Below are positions 21,888 through 32,141 of a stretch of 64,000 nt of DNA, in pieces. The DNA comes from Puccinia triticina. Lineage: Eukaryota > Basidiomycota > Pucciniomycetes > Pucciniales > Pucciniaceae. The translations under genes were made by a program, and so were the position numbers. A model generated the notes under the pieces. That model was not told the DNA's origin, made no database searches, and worked only from the letters and a program-made list of their open reading frames with translations. The stretch is taken from NCBI RefSeq assembly GCF_026914185.1, contig NC_070567.1:1824001-1888000 (forward strand), written 5' to 3'. Each line of letters begins with the position of its first letter. The first letter of the stretch is position 1.

Positions 21888-22768
21888 TGTAATAATTGGA
21901 ATAATCCCGACAGCACACTGATATATAACCAATGAATGAGTTGACTGTTTACCACCGACAACACCTTAGATCACACCTAGCACACACCTGATATATAACC
22001 AATGAATGAGTTGACTGTTTACCACCGACAACACCTTAGATCACACCTAGCACACACCTGCACGTTGAACGAGCAGAGCGAGGATTTTAGATTTATTGTG
22101 AAGGACACGCGAAGAGGGATTTAGATCAGTCTCTTTTCTTCACTTGAGTGTTTTAATTGAGCGTGTATTACTTGGATTGATATGAGAACAAAAAGAATAT
22201 ACGAGAAACATGATAGGAGAGTGGACTATCTAGCGAACCTGATATATAACCAATGAATGAGTTGACTGTTTACCACCGACAACACCTTAGATCACACCTA
22301 GCACACACCTATGATGAAATGAATAAAAATAAGTAGAAGAACATTTTAAGTATGTAGATGATGAGATATGATAGATAGGAACAAAGAGTGCATACCTGCA
22401 CGTTGAACGAGCAGAGCGAGGATTTTAGATTTATTGTGAAGGACACGCGAAGAGGGATTTAGATCTGAGTGAGAACATGAATATTGATAAAGAAGATAAG
22501 AAAGAGAACAAAAATCAGTCTTGAGTCGGGTTGTTTTTGATTGGGTTGAACTTTGGCTTACCAGTCTCTTTTCTTCACTTGAGTGTTTTAATTGAGCGTG
22601 TGAAGAAAAAAGACTGGTAAGTTGTCGAGACTTGCGGTTGTTTTGTAGGTGCGGCGAATGATTAGGGTTAGGTTTTAAGACTTGATGCAAGTGAGAATTG
22701 CATATGCCTCATTCTTCCGGCTGCGTGTTTCGAATACGCAGTCGCGGGCGGTTTAGCATACTCTAACA
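21888..22768 (-). repeat. copia-2 5' LTR with internal triplication (881 bp)
   Basis: A 70-bp unit starting TGATATATAACCAATGAATG occurs at 21919-21988, 21989-22058 and 22240-22309; the 3' LTR has it once. Between the second and third copies lies a 181-bp segment made of other LTR pieces (TGCACGTTGAACG, CAGTCTCTTTTCTTCACTTG) and some unique sequence. Confidence 0.9.
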
Positions 22769-23039
22769 AATCTTTGCTGTCCCTTGGCTGAGGGAAATAA
22801 AGGGCCTGGGTGATTCAGGAAGGTGATCTGTTTCAGTGGCATTGTTGGCTAGTATGTCAGGTGAAAATTCTTTGGAGAACATCCGCGAGCAGCAGCAGTC
22901 CGTTTGTTCGCGCTTGAAAAAAGCAATCAAGGCGAGCGCCCCAAAAATATGCCGGCAAAGTCATGCAAGCAGGCCTGGCCGTCCCTCCTCCCAACAGAGT
23001 GGCAGGATGGGGGACAGACGAACAGACATAAATAGGCTG

Positions 23040-23340
23040 AGCCTCCCCGGCGAAAGAACACACTTCCAGCGGCCAATCCGAGGTCTGGTCCGACTAAGTT
23101 CGGAGTGTGCGCGGTCCTGATCAGCGGGCCTGGCCCGGAGTTCATGGGCTTGTTCTGGGTGGAAGGGTCGGGGGGCATGCCCTTCGAACCCGAGAAGGTT
23201 GTGGACGTAGTGTAGACTGCAGTATCTATGTACTGCGGCCTGTACTCGGCATATGTATCTGAAACGGGTGTCAGAATTCATTTTTCGTTTTTGTTTTGGG
23301 TGGCACAACCAATGTCGGCCCAGGTCCACCGTACATGGGA
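23040..23340 (-). repeat. Dispersed repeat R, uninterrupted inverse copy
   Basis: Read on the minus strand this segment links the sequence at 7062-7138 directly to that beyond 8670, with no insertion between. It also matches the duplicated block at 8768-8873 and 9053-9132. It acts as the empty-site reference for the Harbinger-like element. Confidence 0.7.
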
Positions 23341-24898
23341 GTCCATGGGGCCCTCTAGGCTCTAACAAGTGTGTGTGATTACAGTGGGTTGGATAAGATT
23401 GGGGAGACAGTCGGGTTAAAGAGAATAGATTGGGAAGAGGAGCTGGAACCGCTGGATCGTTTCAGGGAGAGTTCCATCGCAAAGATCAGTATGTATATAC
23501 CATTGCGAGAATAAAAAGGCGTCTGACAGGCCTCCCCAGAGGAAGTCATTGTCAGCCTACGTGATGCCAAGGATATTATCCTTCTAGCTACACGTGGTGC
23601 AAAGCAAAAGATTAGAGTTATAAAACTCTAAGACAAGGTTATAAGGGTTAATTCCAACGTAATTGTTGGGAATTATGGCGTAAGAATAAGGCAATTTGGG
23701 CCAATTTGGGCCAATTTGACGTAATAAAATGAATATAATTAATTTTAAAGAGGGGCCTGATAAATCAGGGGTGTTTAATCCCTCTAGAATGAAGAACTGG
23801 GGCCTGTAAACAGGTGTGGTTTAAATCCCAGAAAGAAATGGCAGAGAATCTCAAGAGAAGGGGCTTAAACTTACTAGTATAAGACCCTAGAGGCACTTGA
23901 GGTTCTTCAGGCGTGAAGTTGGGCAGTTGGAGGCGCTCAGAGGAGGTAATCTTGAGGGCAGGGTGGTTACTGGGCAGCTTCAGGGCGGAAATTGGGGCTA
24001 AAAATCACGAAAGTAGGTATTTTACCTGGCAAATCACAGGCTAATGAGGCTGTTGAAGGCGGGTAAAATTCTAATAGGTAATGTAAAGCTGGGGAATCTC
24101 CTTTTGGGCGGAGAAAGGGCCCTTTATATAGCCTAGGCAGGCCTCCAGGGGCGCCCAGGGGACATGGGGACACTTGTGGGCGCATTCTGAGGCAATTTGG
24201 TTGCGCTAGAAGGCGCTGTGGGTCGTGGAACCTTGGGGCTTGGATACAAGGGTTGCCAAGGACCTTTTACAGAGGTTCTGCGTGATTTTACACGAGCCTT
24301 ACACGTCATGGGGGCTGGTTTGGGGGTTCTGTGACGCTCATTTCCGTGAAAATGTGCCACAGAAGGTACTAGAACTGGCTTCTGTGTACTAGTACACGTG
24401 TAAGCAGTGCTTTATACATGTTCTGGAGGCGCTTATTGATTGCTCCAGTTCATTTGACCCCTTCTACATATTTACTACAGTTGTAATTTACGTGTAGTGA
24501 GGCTTGGGAGAAGCTGGGGCGCTTTCTAGTGTCTCCTGTGCACGCTGCAAGAGCTCTTTTCAGTCTAGAATGTTTTTATATTGAATGACGTGGTAATTAC
24601 ATCTTGTTTGGTGATTAATTACATGTGTACAAGCCCTATAACACATGTAATATTGTTATTGGGGCGTATTCTGGTCCATTCTTACTTATTGGTAACCTGA
24701 GCGCTTTGGTTGCGGGCTAGTTTATGCATTATGCATATATTTACACTAGGAGCGCGGGCTTGAGCTCTAGGCAACAAAGCACGCGGGCTTGGGTGCGCCA
24801 CGCAACAAATAAAGCTATCTTTTGAACTGTACACAACACCTCAGTTACGTCACTGAAAATGGTTGTAAATATATGTACTTATATATATATGTGCATAC

Positions 24899-24929
24899 AA
24901 GTGCATCCACGCGGGGCGTGATGCACTTG
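24899..24929. repeat. Perfect hairpin
   Basis: AAGTGCATC and GATGCACTT flank CACGCGGGGCGT, which itself holds ACGC/GCGT arms. It is a strong stem-loop of unknown role, possibly an end of a decayed element. Confidence 0.55.
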
Positions 24930-25101
24930 CGTAAACTTTGAAGTTAGTTTACACAAGGAAGGGATAATAATTAAGGGTACATGTAAGTGAGGTACCCTAG
25001 GTTATTTTACCCGTAGAATCAGAATCTTTCATAATATTTTACTTATTAATTACACAAAGCTAAGTAATTAATTATTTATAAGTGTTTTTAATGTTTTTTG
25101 C

Positions 25102-25152
25102 GTAGTTTTACATATGTAAGAGTAATAATGTTTCTTTCATATGTAAAACTAC
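25102..25152. repeat. 15-bp inverted repeat with a 21-bp loop
   Basis: GTAGTTTTACATATG at 25102-25116 is the exact inverse of CATATGTAAAACTAC at 25138-25152. It lies about 95 bp upstream of the ATG at 25247. It could be a small palindromic insertion or part of the gene's upstream region. Confidence 0.6.
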
Positions 25153-25246
25153 TTTTCATATTTTTTATTTGTATATTTTTATGTCACGTTGGCTCTGCCA
25201 TAGTAGCCAGCTGACAGTCATATTCGCTATAGTTGCTACTTGAATC

Positions 25247-25980
25247 ATGTTCAGCATTCTACTGGTTTTCCTAGTCAGTTTATTCATTTCACCTTTGACT
25301 AGAAGCTGGTCGGCTCTATATTTACTTCAAATAACATAGGTTTTCTTGAACAGGTTATCGGGCAATATGCTGCAATGGATCCATTGAAGGGTCCGTTAGC
25401 GGCAGAGGATGAAGAACTGTTCGAATACCGTAAAATTCACGGCCAACTCAGACCGGAAGGGCGTGAATATCCGTATCGATACCATTTGGGGCGTGGAGAC
25501 CCGTCTTTACATTACGATGGACGGCATGATAGGGAAAGACACCACAGAGACAACCACTATCACCAAAGGGACCAGCACAACAGGCCCGAGCCGTCTGAAC
25601 CTTTCCGTTCAAAAGTCTTTAACCAACCATGGAACAGCCAAAATGAGGTGAGTGTCCAGCCCAAGGATTCGAGAGCCATTTCTAGTCAGAGTCTGAGCGA
25701 TCTTGAAACGATCTCCTTGCACATTTAGCGGGATAAGCCCGTCGTTGCGGCAACGCGCCCCGATGATACCAGTATCTCGGTCACTGCAGACAATGCTCCA
25801 GCGCGAAGGAAGTCTCGTGATCATTCAGGTCTCATATGGGCTGGGGTAGTCACCGTGTCGCTTGGTTTTCTCGCAGGCCTCATAGTGTACATCATTAAGT
25901 CCATTCAAAACAAAGGCCACAGCGATCACGGATATTATTATTCTTCATCAAGTCCTAGGCCCAGATCTTTCCGGCGATGA
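25247..25980 (+). CDS. Small type I membrane protein, paralogue of the gene at 5.4 kb
   Basis: Exons 25247-25273, 25354-25647 and 25729-25980 join in frame with 80- and 81-bp phase-0 introns, giving 190 aa. Exon 1 (MFSILLVFL) plus VIGQYAA forms a signal-peptide-like N-terminus. A long charged ectodomain follows, rich in His, Arg and Asp (residues about 50-90). A membrane helix at about residues 141-163 (WAGVVTVSLGFLAGLIVYII) leads to a short tail with YYYSSSSPRPRSFRR. It shares with the 5.4-kb gene the 27-bp first exon, CTA|GTCAGT donor, DTSI motif before the helix, Ser/Arg/Pro-rich tail, and recognisable intron-2 and flanking sequence. No Pfam-type domain was recognised. No frame breaks were seen. 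Confidence 0.65.
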
Positions 25981-27083
25981 TCCCAATAGTTTTTTCATCT
26001 GACAGCGGTCTACTAATCCAAAGGAAATCCTTGAACCAGAGCCGCGGCGCAGAATCATAAAAGTACCAGAACTCTTCACATTTTGATTTTATTCCCCTCG
26101 ATTTGCTTATGGGTGAGAGATTTGATGAGCTTTTCAAAAATACCACGGAGCTGCTTGTGAATAGAAATGCCTCCCGCACTGCGAAACGTGCTTCGCTTCG
26201 CACACCATGCTGGGGCTGCGGAATCGACCTCAAGCCCCTTCGAGACAACTCCACTTTGATATCTTCGAAGTTCCAATTTCTTTTACTCACAATCAAGAGA
26301 CCGTGTCCTCAGTGACCTCCCAAGGGATTTTGGGGGCCATGGGACCCTGTAAGCTTTGCAGTGTATCCAAATAAGGAAGGAATAGATAAAAACATCAAGT
26401 TGAATTGAATAATGGGAAAGACAGAAAGAGCTGTTCCAATGGCGTGAGTAAAGACCTGATTGCCCAGGTGGGATCCCTCCCAGTAGGCAAGAATGTACGG
26501 CCTCGTCGACCGTGTTGGATCCCTCGCGGCCGGCAAGACCTTGTTGACCGGCCGGGAGGAATCCTGCCGGCCAACAAGCTGATTACAGAGCCTTATCGAC
26601 CTGCAGGCAAGGTTTTACAATCGTTGACTGCCAGCTCGCCGGCTGGGGAGAATCCGACCCGATCGACCAGACTAACTCGCGGCAGTCCCTCCCGATGGAT
26701 GAGTTATCACAATAACGCCTGCCGGTCGGTCAACAAGGAACCTTGTCTGCACGTCACAGGGTCCTATGGCGGGAGCTTTGTCTCTTGATCCCGATCTCCG
26801 GGCATGAAGAATCCAAAGTCGGAAACGCTCCAGTCGGTCCAGCAGGCCCAGCGCTTCCCTGCGGAGGAGTGCTTCGGGCCAGCCCAGCCAAAGTGAATTG
26901 GGCTATCTGTGTCTCGACTCTTCGTCCGTCTTGAACATACCAATGGAATGTATGGCTTTTGTCAGTCTAGTGTACAGTTTTTTCAGAACGATGGCTCAGT
27001 TGGCTTGGGCTAGCCGATGCAGTCTTGATGTTCCGCTGGTGCTGGCGGGACGGACGGCTTGCTTAACTCGCTCCCTCTGTCAT
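25981..27083. other. No gene recognised; includes GC-rich repeats
   Basis: The first 300 bp is the 3' flank of the membrane-protein gene. At about 26510-26660 there are repeated CCGGCC, CCGGCCAACAAG and TTGTTGACCGGCC blocks that look like another short inverted-repeat family. The plus-strand 127-codon frame at 26405-26788 follows these repeats and is not accepted as a gene. Confidence 0.4.
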
Positions 27084-27085
27084 TA

Positions 27086-27332
27086 GGGGGGTTCACGTTA
27101 GCCTGATTTCGGCTGCTCGTCACGGATGGTTTCAAATCTCATGCACGCTTCCTGCATAAACTTAAAAAAAATACTGCATAAGCATTCCCTTCAGCAAGGC
27201 CTTCAAAGGGGAGGTCTTGCTGAGAACTCTATTTATTTTCTAGAATATCCTTGCATAGACCTGCATGAGCAGCCATCAATTTTTAACAAGGTTTTTTGAC
27301 TGATTTCGAAATCAGCCTAACGTGAACCCCCC
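27086..27332. mobile_element. MITE 1 of a tandem pair, TA-flanked
   Basis: The ends are inverted copies of GGGGGGTTCACGTTAG, with weaker similarity extending into GCCTGATTTC. TA lies on both sides (27084-27085 and 27333-27334), as in Tc1/mariner-type elements. An ATT duplication is an alternative reading. The 247-bp body is noncoding. Confidence 0.75.
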
Positions 27333-27337
27333 TATTA

Positions 27338-27530
27338 GGGGGGTTCACGTTGCAAAAAAAGCAATGCTGATTTCGTCTGCTCATGCACCTGTGAGTAAGG
27401 TTTTTGCCTTGCAGATTGCTTCCAAAGGGGAGCTGCCCAGCCAAACCTTTTTGCTTTCTCACGATTTTCAAAAGCTGCATCTGCTGGTTTTGGTTGCTGA
27501 TTTTCAAAATCAGCCTTACGTGAACCCCCC
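27338..27530. mobile_element. MITE 2 of a tandem pair, TA-flanked
   Basis: The same ends as MITE 1 (GGGGGGTTCACGT and its inverse) enclose a 193-bp body with GCTGATTT/AAATCAGC subterminal repeats. TA is at 27336-27337 and 27531-27532. Only a few bases separate it from MITE 1. The internal sequence differs, so this is two insertions and not a recent tandem duplication. Confidence 0.75.
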
Positions 27531-27532
27531 TA

Positions 27533-28256
27533 TTGGAGGGGGGATGCCGTCCCGCAGAGGAAGGGTCTCTCTCCCTTGGTGGGCGCCTGTGGGCACAATG
27601 TGACAAGTACATATTTCGCTGCGGGTAGCAGGGAAGGATGTACTTAGCTAAGCTAGCGACGACGGCATGCGAGGTCTGCGCTGAAGTGTGTGTCTGCTCA
27701 GCCTATCCTCAGACGACGTGTCTTTCTCGGCAGATAGAAATCCGAAGCGTTTTTCGCGGGCAGTTTCTGTTTATGATCCACTCTGTGGACCGGGACGGCC
27801 GGGTGGGCGGGCGGGCGGGTGCTGCAGGCTCCATGAGCAGTTTTTTAATTAATTAAATAATTGTGTTGAGTTGGCTGGGAAACTTGAGACTGGTGATCTC
27901 TCGCAAGACAGGCCAGTTCTCGCCCCCACAAAACCCAGCAGCCTGCGTGTCCCCATCTTCCCACTTTCCCCCTTCCTAAATAGTAAATACTTCGCCCGCC
28001 GCAAGGGCCCGTTCCCATCGATCCGACTCAGAAAAGGCGTGCTTGCACTCCGTCGTCCGCCCTGTCTCCTGCCCACCTCGCTGCTACACACTCTGCCCGC
28101 CCCAGTCGAGCGATATCCGTCCATCCGAACCCCCCACAGGAAGCCGAGGTGCGTGTTTGGTGCATACAGGCTCGTCGTCCAGGCTGTTGACCCCTTTTTT
28201 TCTGTGGTTTCTGGCATGGGGTTGTGCAGGTCGCAGCAGCGGACCTCCATAGTCCG
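27533..28256. promoter_or_regulatory. Upstream and leader region of the RAX1-like gene
   Basis: This GC-rich, pyrimidine-rich stretch lies before the ATG at 28257. The long open frames across it on both strands, up to 356 codons, reflect high GC and not coding. A GTGCAG at 28225-28230 could be the acceptor of a 5' UTR intron. The part near 27540-27580 resembles palindromic repeat copy E. Confidence 0.35.
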
Positions 28257-30070
28257 ATGGCTGCCCCCCCAGCACCCGCCAGCCTCAGCCGGCCCTCCTC
28301 GACCCAGGAGCAGCACCCGATGCACCAGCCAGCCGAGCTCCCCAGCCCAGCCACCGAGAAACTCAACCACAACATCAGCATCCCCGCCGAGCACCACCAC
28401 CCCCCAGCCACCCACAAACAGCACCCCCCCGCCACGCTGCCCCCGAGCATGTCCCGCAACAGGCTGCCCACCCTCCAGGAAGTGCTCGCCCGCCAGACCA
28501 GACCGCCCGTCGACCTGTCCGTCCCTCCCAGCGGCCCATCCCAAGACTGTCGCTGACCTCGCTCTCTCTCCACAGATACTGCTTCTACCTCTACCTCCAA
28601 CGCGAACGGGCCGAGGACTCGCTCGACTTCTGGCTCGATGCCCAGCAGCACGAGAACCTCTGCCGGGCCTACTTCAAGGACCTCCGGCGGAGCGCCGTCA
28701 ACCTCCGGGACGAGTGGCCGGCGTACTACCAACGGGCGTGCACACGGGGCAGCGTCTACAATCCCAGTCAGTCTCTAACCAACCCCCTCACACACATCAA
28801 AGCCGAGGCTCATCGCCTTCTTCTCCGCTTCAAGTTAATGGGATTTCGAGGCAGAGCCGGCTGATGAACGAGACCCTGGACTACTTCAAGAAACCCCGTG
28901 AGTGGACTTGGCCAGGCCTCTGGAGATGTGTAGAAGGCTGACGGAGGCAGCGAGCGACAGACGCCCCGCAATCGATCAACAGCTCGCGCGTCTCCCAGCA
29001 GGGCATGTCGAGCCCCAAGCCCCCGCACGTCTCGCCGGCCCTCCGGGCGCTGTTCCCGCACGACAAGATCCCGAGCAGCCAGGAGGAGGAGCACAGCCGG
29101 CCGATGCGGCAGAGCAGCACCCGGGCCCGGACGCCCATCCAGCCCGTCATCCGTACGTCCCCCCCCCCTCTCACCACCCCAAGAAAAAGCAGCCAACGAC
29201 CCTCGGAACGCTGTGTCCATAGCCCGCTCCTCGGCCATCACCCGCACCGACCTCATCGCCTCCGCCGAGCGCATCTACTACCGCTATCTGCTCAGCGGCG
29301 CCGAGAAAGAAATCTACCTGCCCTCGGCCCTGCGCATCCACAACTTCCCCATCAACTCGGCCAGCCTGCCCCATGCGGGCAGCCCCGACTACGACGACGA
29401 GGCCAGCTTCCTGGCCATGGTCCCCGACCTCTTCGTCAGCCAGAAGGAGTACATCTTCCGCAGGTCCGTCTCCCCTTTTTGTGGCTCTTTGGCGACACAG
29501 CGGCTGACTCTCGGGGCCGAGAAACAGCATGGAACGCGACACGTTTCCGCGCTTCCTGCGCGCTAAAGCCTTCGGAAATCTGACCCCTTTGAGCAGCATC
29601 ATCCGGGTCTCCGTGGGCCTGTTTGCGGTGTGGGTGGGGCTGTCCATCGGCCTCTCGCTCATCTTCCTGGACGTCCATCCGCGCGCCCACCGGCTCTGGG
29701 TAAGCCCCCCCTACCCCTCTCTCCCCCCTCATCCCCCCACTCACACAGACGTGGTTTGGACAGTCGATGATCCCATTGACCGTCGGCGCGCTGGGCATCC
29801 TCGGCCACTTCTACGACCTCGACCCGCTCCTCATCCTCTTCAACCGCTCCGAAACCGTGCTCTTCAGGACCCTCGCCGTCAAGGAGAAGTTCGTCCAGAA
29901 AATCCTCCGCGGTCCGTCGCCTTCTCCCCTCTGCTCTGCTCTGCTGTGTGCTGATGGCTTGTGTGACGTGTGTGTGTGTAGGGAGGGCGATGTGGGTCGT
30001 GCTCGTGAGCGCCGTCATCGTCGCTTGTGTCACGTGCATCCTCGTCTTCGTCCCCGGCCATCGCCTCTAA
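28257..30070 (+). CDS. RAX1: RAX1-like protein: RGS domain plus C-terminal membrane segments
   Basis: Eight exons (28257-28516, 28576-28766, 28835-28897, 28961-29152, 29223-29463, 29528-29699, 29764-29911, 29982-30070) join in frame to 451 aa. All junctions are GT/AG. After a His/Pro-rich start comes LPTLQEVLARQTRPPVDL and an RGS domain (DFWLDAQQHENLCRAYFKDL). Later come IYYRYLLSGAEKEIYLP, SMERDTFPRFLRAKAFGNLT and three hydrophobic segments at about 340-365, 375-395 and 426-446, ending in VPGHRL. This order is that of fungal Rax1, which in yeast marks bud sites together with Rax2. A role in cell polarity is inferred from family. The coding part is much richer in G and C than its surroundings. 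It is the only recognisable core gene in the window and looks intact. Confidence 0.9.
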
Positions 30071-31296
30071 CTCCCCAATCCCCCTCCTCTCTCTCTCTCC
30101 ACACCTCTTCCCCCCTGTTTTTTTGCTGGACGGATATACCCTCCCCCTTTTCTCCGCGGATGGACGTTCACATTCCTTAGCCCCCATACCCTGGAGCTCC
30201 CAGTTTTTATACCCCCACTCTTCGCTTTCGCCCCCCTTTCTCTCGCCTCTGTGTATTTGGGTCTTCTGTTTATCTTTCGCCGCTCAGTGGGTCTTTGATG
30301 TTGTGATTTTACTCGCCCGATGGGCGCCCACTCGTGTCCCGTTCCGCCATAATACCACCCCCGTCTCCCTCCCATTGCTCACATACGTCCTCCTGATCGC
30401 CCCACCGCAGTCCCTCTCTTTTTTCGACGTGGTCTATATTTATTCAGCTGGGTCTATGATGGCTGGCCGGCTTGCTTGACAATTATGCTGACAATACTAC
30501 CGGATCACAGTGACATGAGAATATCTTATTCTTGTGGGAAGGAGACAATGGAAGAGGCCGTTTTCCAAGTGCTCAGAGGTTGTGGTGTTTTGCGGCTTCC
30601 GAAGCTGCTTCACAGCGTACGACGAATCTGGTCCGTGGGAACAGAATTGCACTGGGGCGTGGGGCTTGCTTGGAGCTGTTTGGTATATACCAGAGCCGGG
30701 ATCAGGTGTTGTCCCTGCCTGCTCTGGCTTGGCTCAAAGTTCTAGGAGGGGATGGTGTTAGGCTAGCTCAAGGTGGCCCTTTTTGTGGAAGGGGCCAAGT
30801 CATGGAAGGCCACATACTAGTGGTATAACACCTCAGGCTCTGGATAACAGGATAGCAAGTGGCAAATCATCTCTGACTAAAATAATCTGCCTTCTGACAT
30901 GTGTGAGCAGATATTAGTATCAGTTGCAAAGAAATATATGACATACAGTTGAAAAGTATAGAAAACAAAATTGGACATGAATATAGGGTTCTCAAACTTC
31001 AAAACATACAGATTTCAAGAGTTCACTGGTGGAAAACTGATACATACAAACCAATTTGGAGGGGGCAGAGGGATGACACAAAATTCCAAGTCAAAGAGTA
31101 TATGATGATAGGACTTTGTGTCACCCAGCTTTGAGAACCCTAATTGTCTGATTGATTGAATGAATGTACATTGATGGAAAAAAATCTTGCTCTTTCAGCC
31201 AGAGGTTGTTATGGATTAGCTTTTGGTTGATATTGTTTCAATACGGATTCTTGCATTGAGTCCATAAGTACCACCTGTGTTTATCAATCTACCATT
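30071..31296. other. 3' flank of RAX1 and unassigned sequence
   Basis: The first 400 bp is pyrimidine-rich 3' flank. Beyond 30480 there are overlapping short frames in all phases but no domain or splice-supported extension, and the composition turns AT-rich. I see no gene. Confidence 0.4.
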
Positions 31297-31477
31297 TATG
31301 GTGTTCAAAGTTGGTTTGCATAATTTTATGCATGCATAAATCATAAAATCATAAAATCTTTTCTGCAGGGGATATGACTGTCTGATTATGTGATACAAAA
31401 TTTCCTCACCAAAATATTTTTATGATTTTATGATTTATGCATGCATAAAATTATGCAAACCAACTTTGAACACCATA
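31297..31477. mobile_element. MITE with 60-bp terminal inverted repeats
   Basis: TATGGTGTTCAAAGTTGG and a further 42 bp at the left are the exact inverse of the right arm, around a loop of about 60 bp. The TA at each end is the likely target duplication. The same family is found at 34324-34772, where it is nested in another element. Confidence 0.85.
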
Positions 31478-31787
31478 ATTCTGTCAAGATTATTGAATGT
31501 CAATTTATAGCTGTACATCTAGATGAAACTTAATCTTGCATACCTGTTGCTTGCACTTATCTGTCAGTTTACTCAGCATTGTTTGTAAAGCTGGCTTATC
31601 TCTGTCCCACAGACAGAAGTACAGTACAGATAGATTCAGTGCAATTAGTTTCTGTTCTAGTGACTTGCAAATTATGCATAGATTTTTTTTTCAAGTACTG
31701 ACAGTACAATTTTTAAGCTGTTAGATGCCACAACAATGACCTATCCCAACCAAAAATCAATCAGAAAAATGCAAAATTTCCTTGATG
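31478..31787. other. Intergenic, nothing recognised
   Basis: AT-rich sequence without a convincing frame or repeat. Confidence 0.4.
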
Positions 31788-32141
31788 TCAAATGTATGTT
31801 TTGGATTTTGCTTTTGGGTCAGGTTGACTTACAAAACATGACCCGGATTGCCCAAGGAGTTGTTCTGGTTTACTCTGGACTAAATTCATGCTTGCAACGG
31901 CCCTAGTTGTCCAAAAAGATTTGTTAATCAGATGCAAACCAACAAGCTTTTTTTCTTCTTCTTCCAAATAACAAGCCACAAACGCTTTGCAATCATCTTG
32001 TAAAATCGGTTTTGGATCCGGGCCTGCAACTCCACAGGCTGGAACTCCAACTTGGAAGTTGCTACCAAATGCAGCATTGTCAGGTTTTATATTCACAAGG
32101 GTAACCTTGAAGCTGGCCTGATCAGGCTTAAAGCTTCCAGC
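31788..32141 (-). CDS. Partial candidate secreted protein (3' exon)
   Basis: An open frame begins after a possible acceptor (TTCTGACAG at 32142-32150) and runs 117 codons to a stop. It has four cysteines in a pattern (PACG; QDDCKAFVAC; GSCFVS) resembling the DC-x2-A...G-x-C spacing in the complete gene at 33183-33782. I could not find the upstream exon with a signal peptide, so this may be a fragment or a gene whose first exon I missed. Function unknown. Confidence 0.4.
   Translation of the reverse strand, partial: AGSFKPDQASFKVTLVNIKPDNAAFGSNFQVGVPACGVAGPDPKPILQDDCKAFVACYLEEEEKKLVGLHLINKSFWTTRAVASMNLVQSKPEQLLGQSGSCFVSQPDPKAKSKTYI

Larger units (their letters stand above)
16946..22768 (-). 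mobile_element. Ty1/copia retrotransposon copia-2, full length with target duplication
   Basis: The element is bounded by TG...CA LTRs at 16946-17505 and 21888-22768 and flanked by the 5-bp duplication AATCT (16941-16945 and 22769-22773). The primer site next to the 5' LTR reads TGGTAGCGAGAG on the minus strand (initiator tRNA-Met). A GAGGGGGCC purine tract precedes the 3' LTR. Gag and pol share one frame with a single TGA between them. The 5' LTR is 321 bp longer than the 3' LTR because of internal duplication. Confidence 0.93.
22769..25246. other. Gene-free repeat region between copia-2 and the second membrane-protein gene
   Basis: It includes the inverse copy of repeat R (about 23040-23340). 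The AT-rich stretch 23590-24960 has an LTR-like look: TAATTCC...GGGAATTA palindrome at 23648-23674, and AATAAAGCTATC near 24807. I found no partner repeat, so I do not call it an LTR. Hairpins at 24899-24929 and 25102-25152 are listed separately. No coding frame is convincing. Confidence 0.4.

Noticed and set aside
23590..24960. Solo LTR
   Set aside because: Some LTR-like signals are present, but no second copy, target duplication or clear TG...CA boundaries could be found in the window.
26405..26788. 127-codon plus-strand frame
   Set aside because: Coincides with CCGGCC repeats. No splice sites or domain support it.
27871..28941. 356-codon plus-strand frame and 231/234-codon minus-strand frames over the RAX1 region
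   Set aside because: They run through introns and leader of the RAX1-like gene. Length is explained by high GC and scarcity of stops.
29005..29662. 192-codon plus and 163-codon minus frames
   Set aside because: Shadows of RAX1 exons 4-6 in other phases, with no domain.
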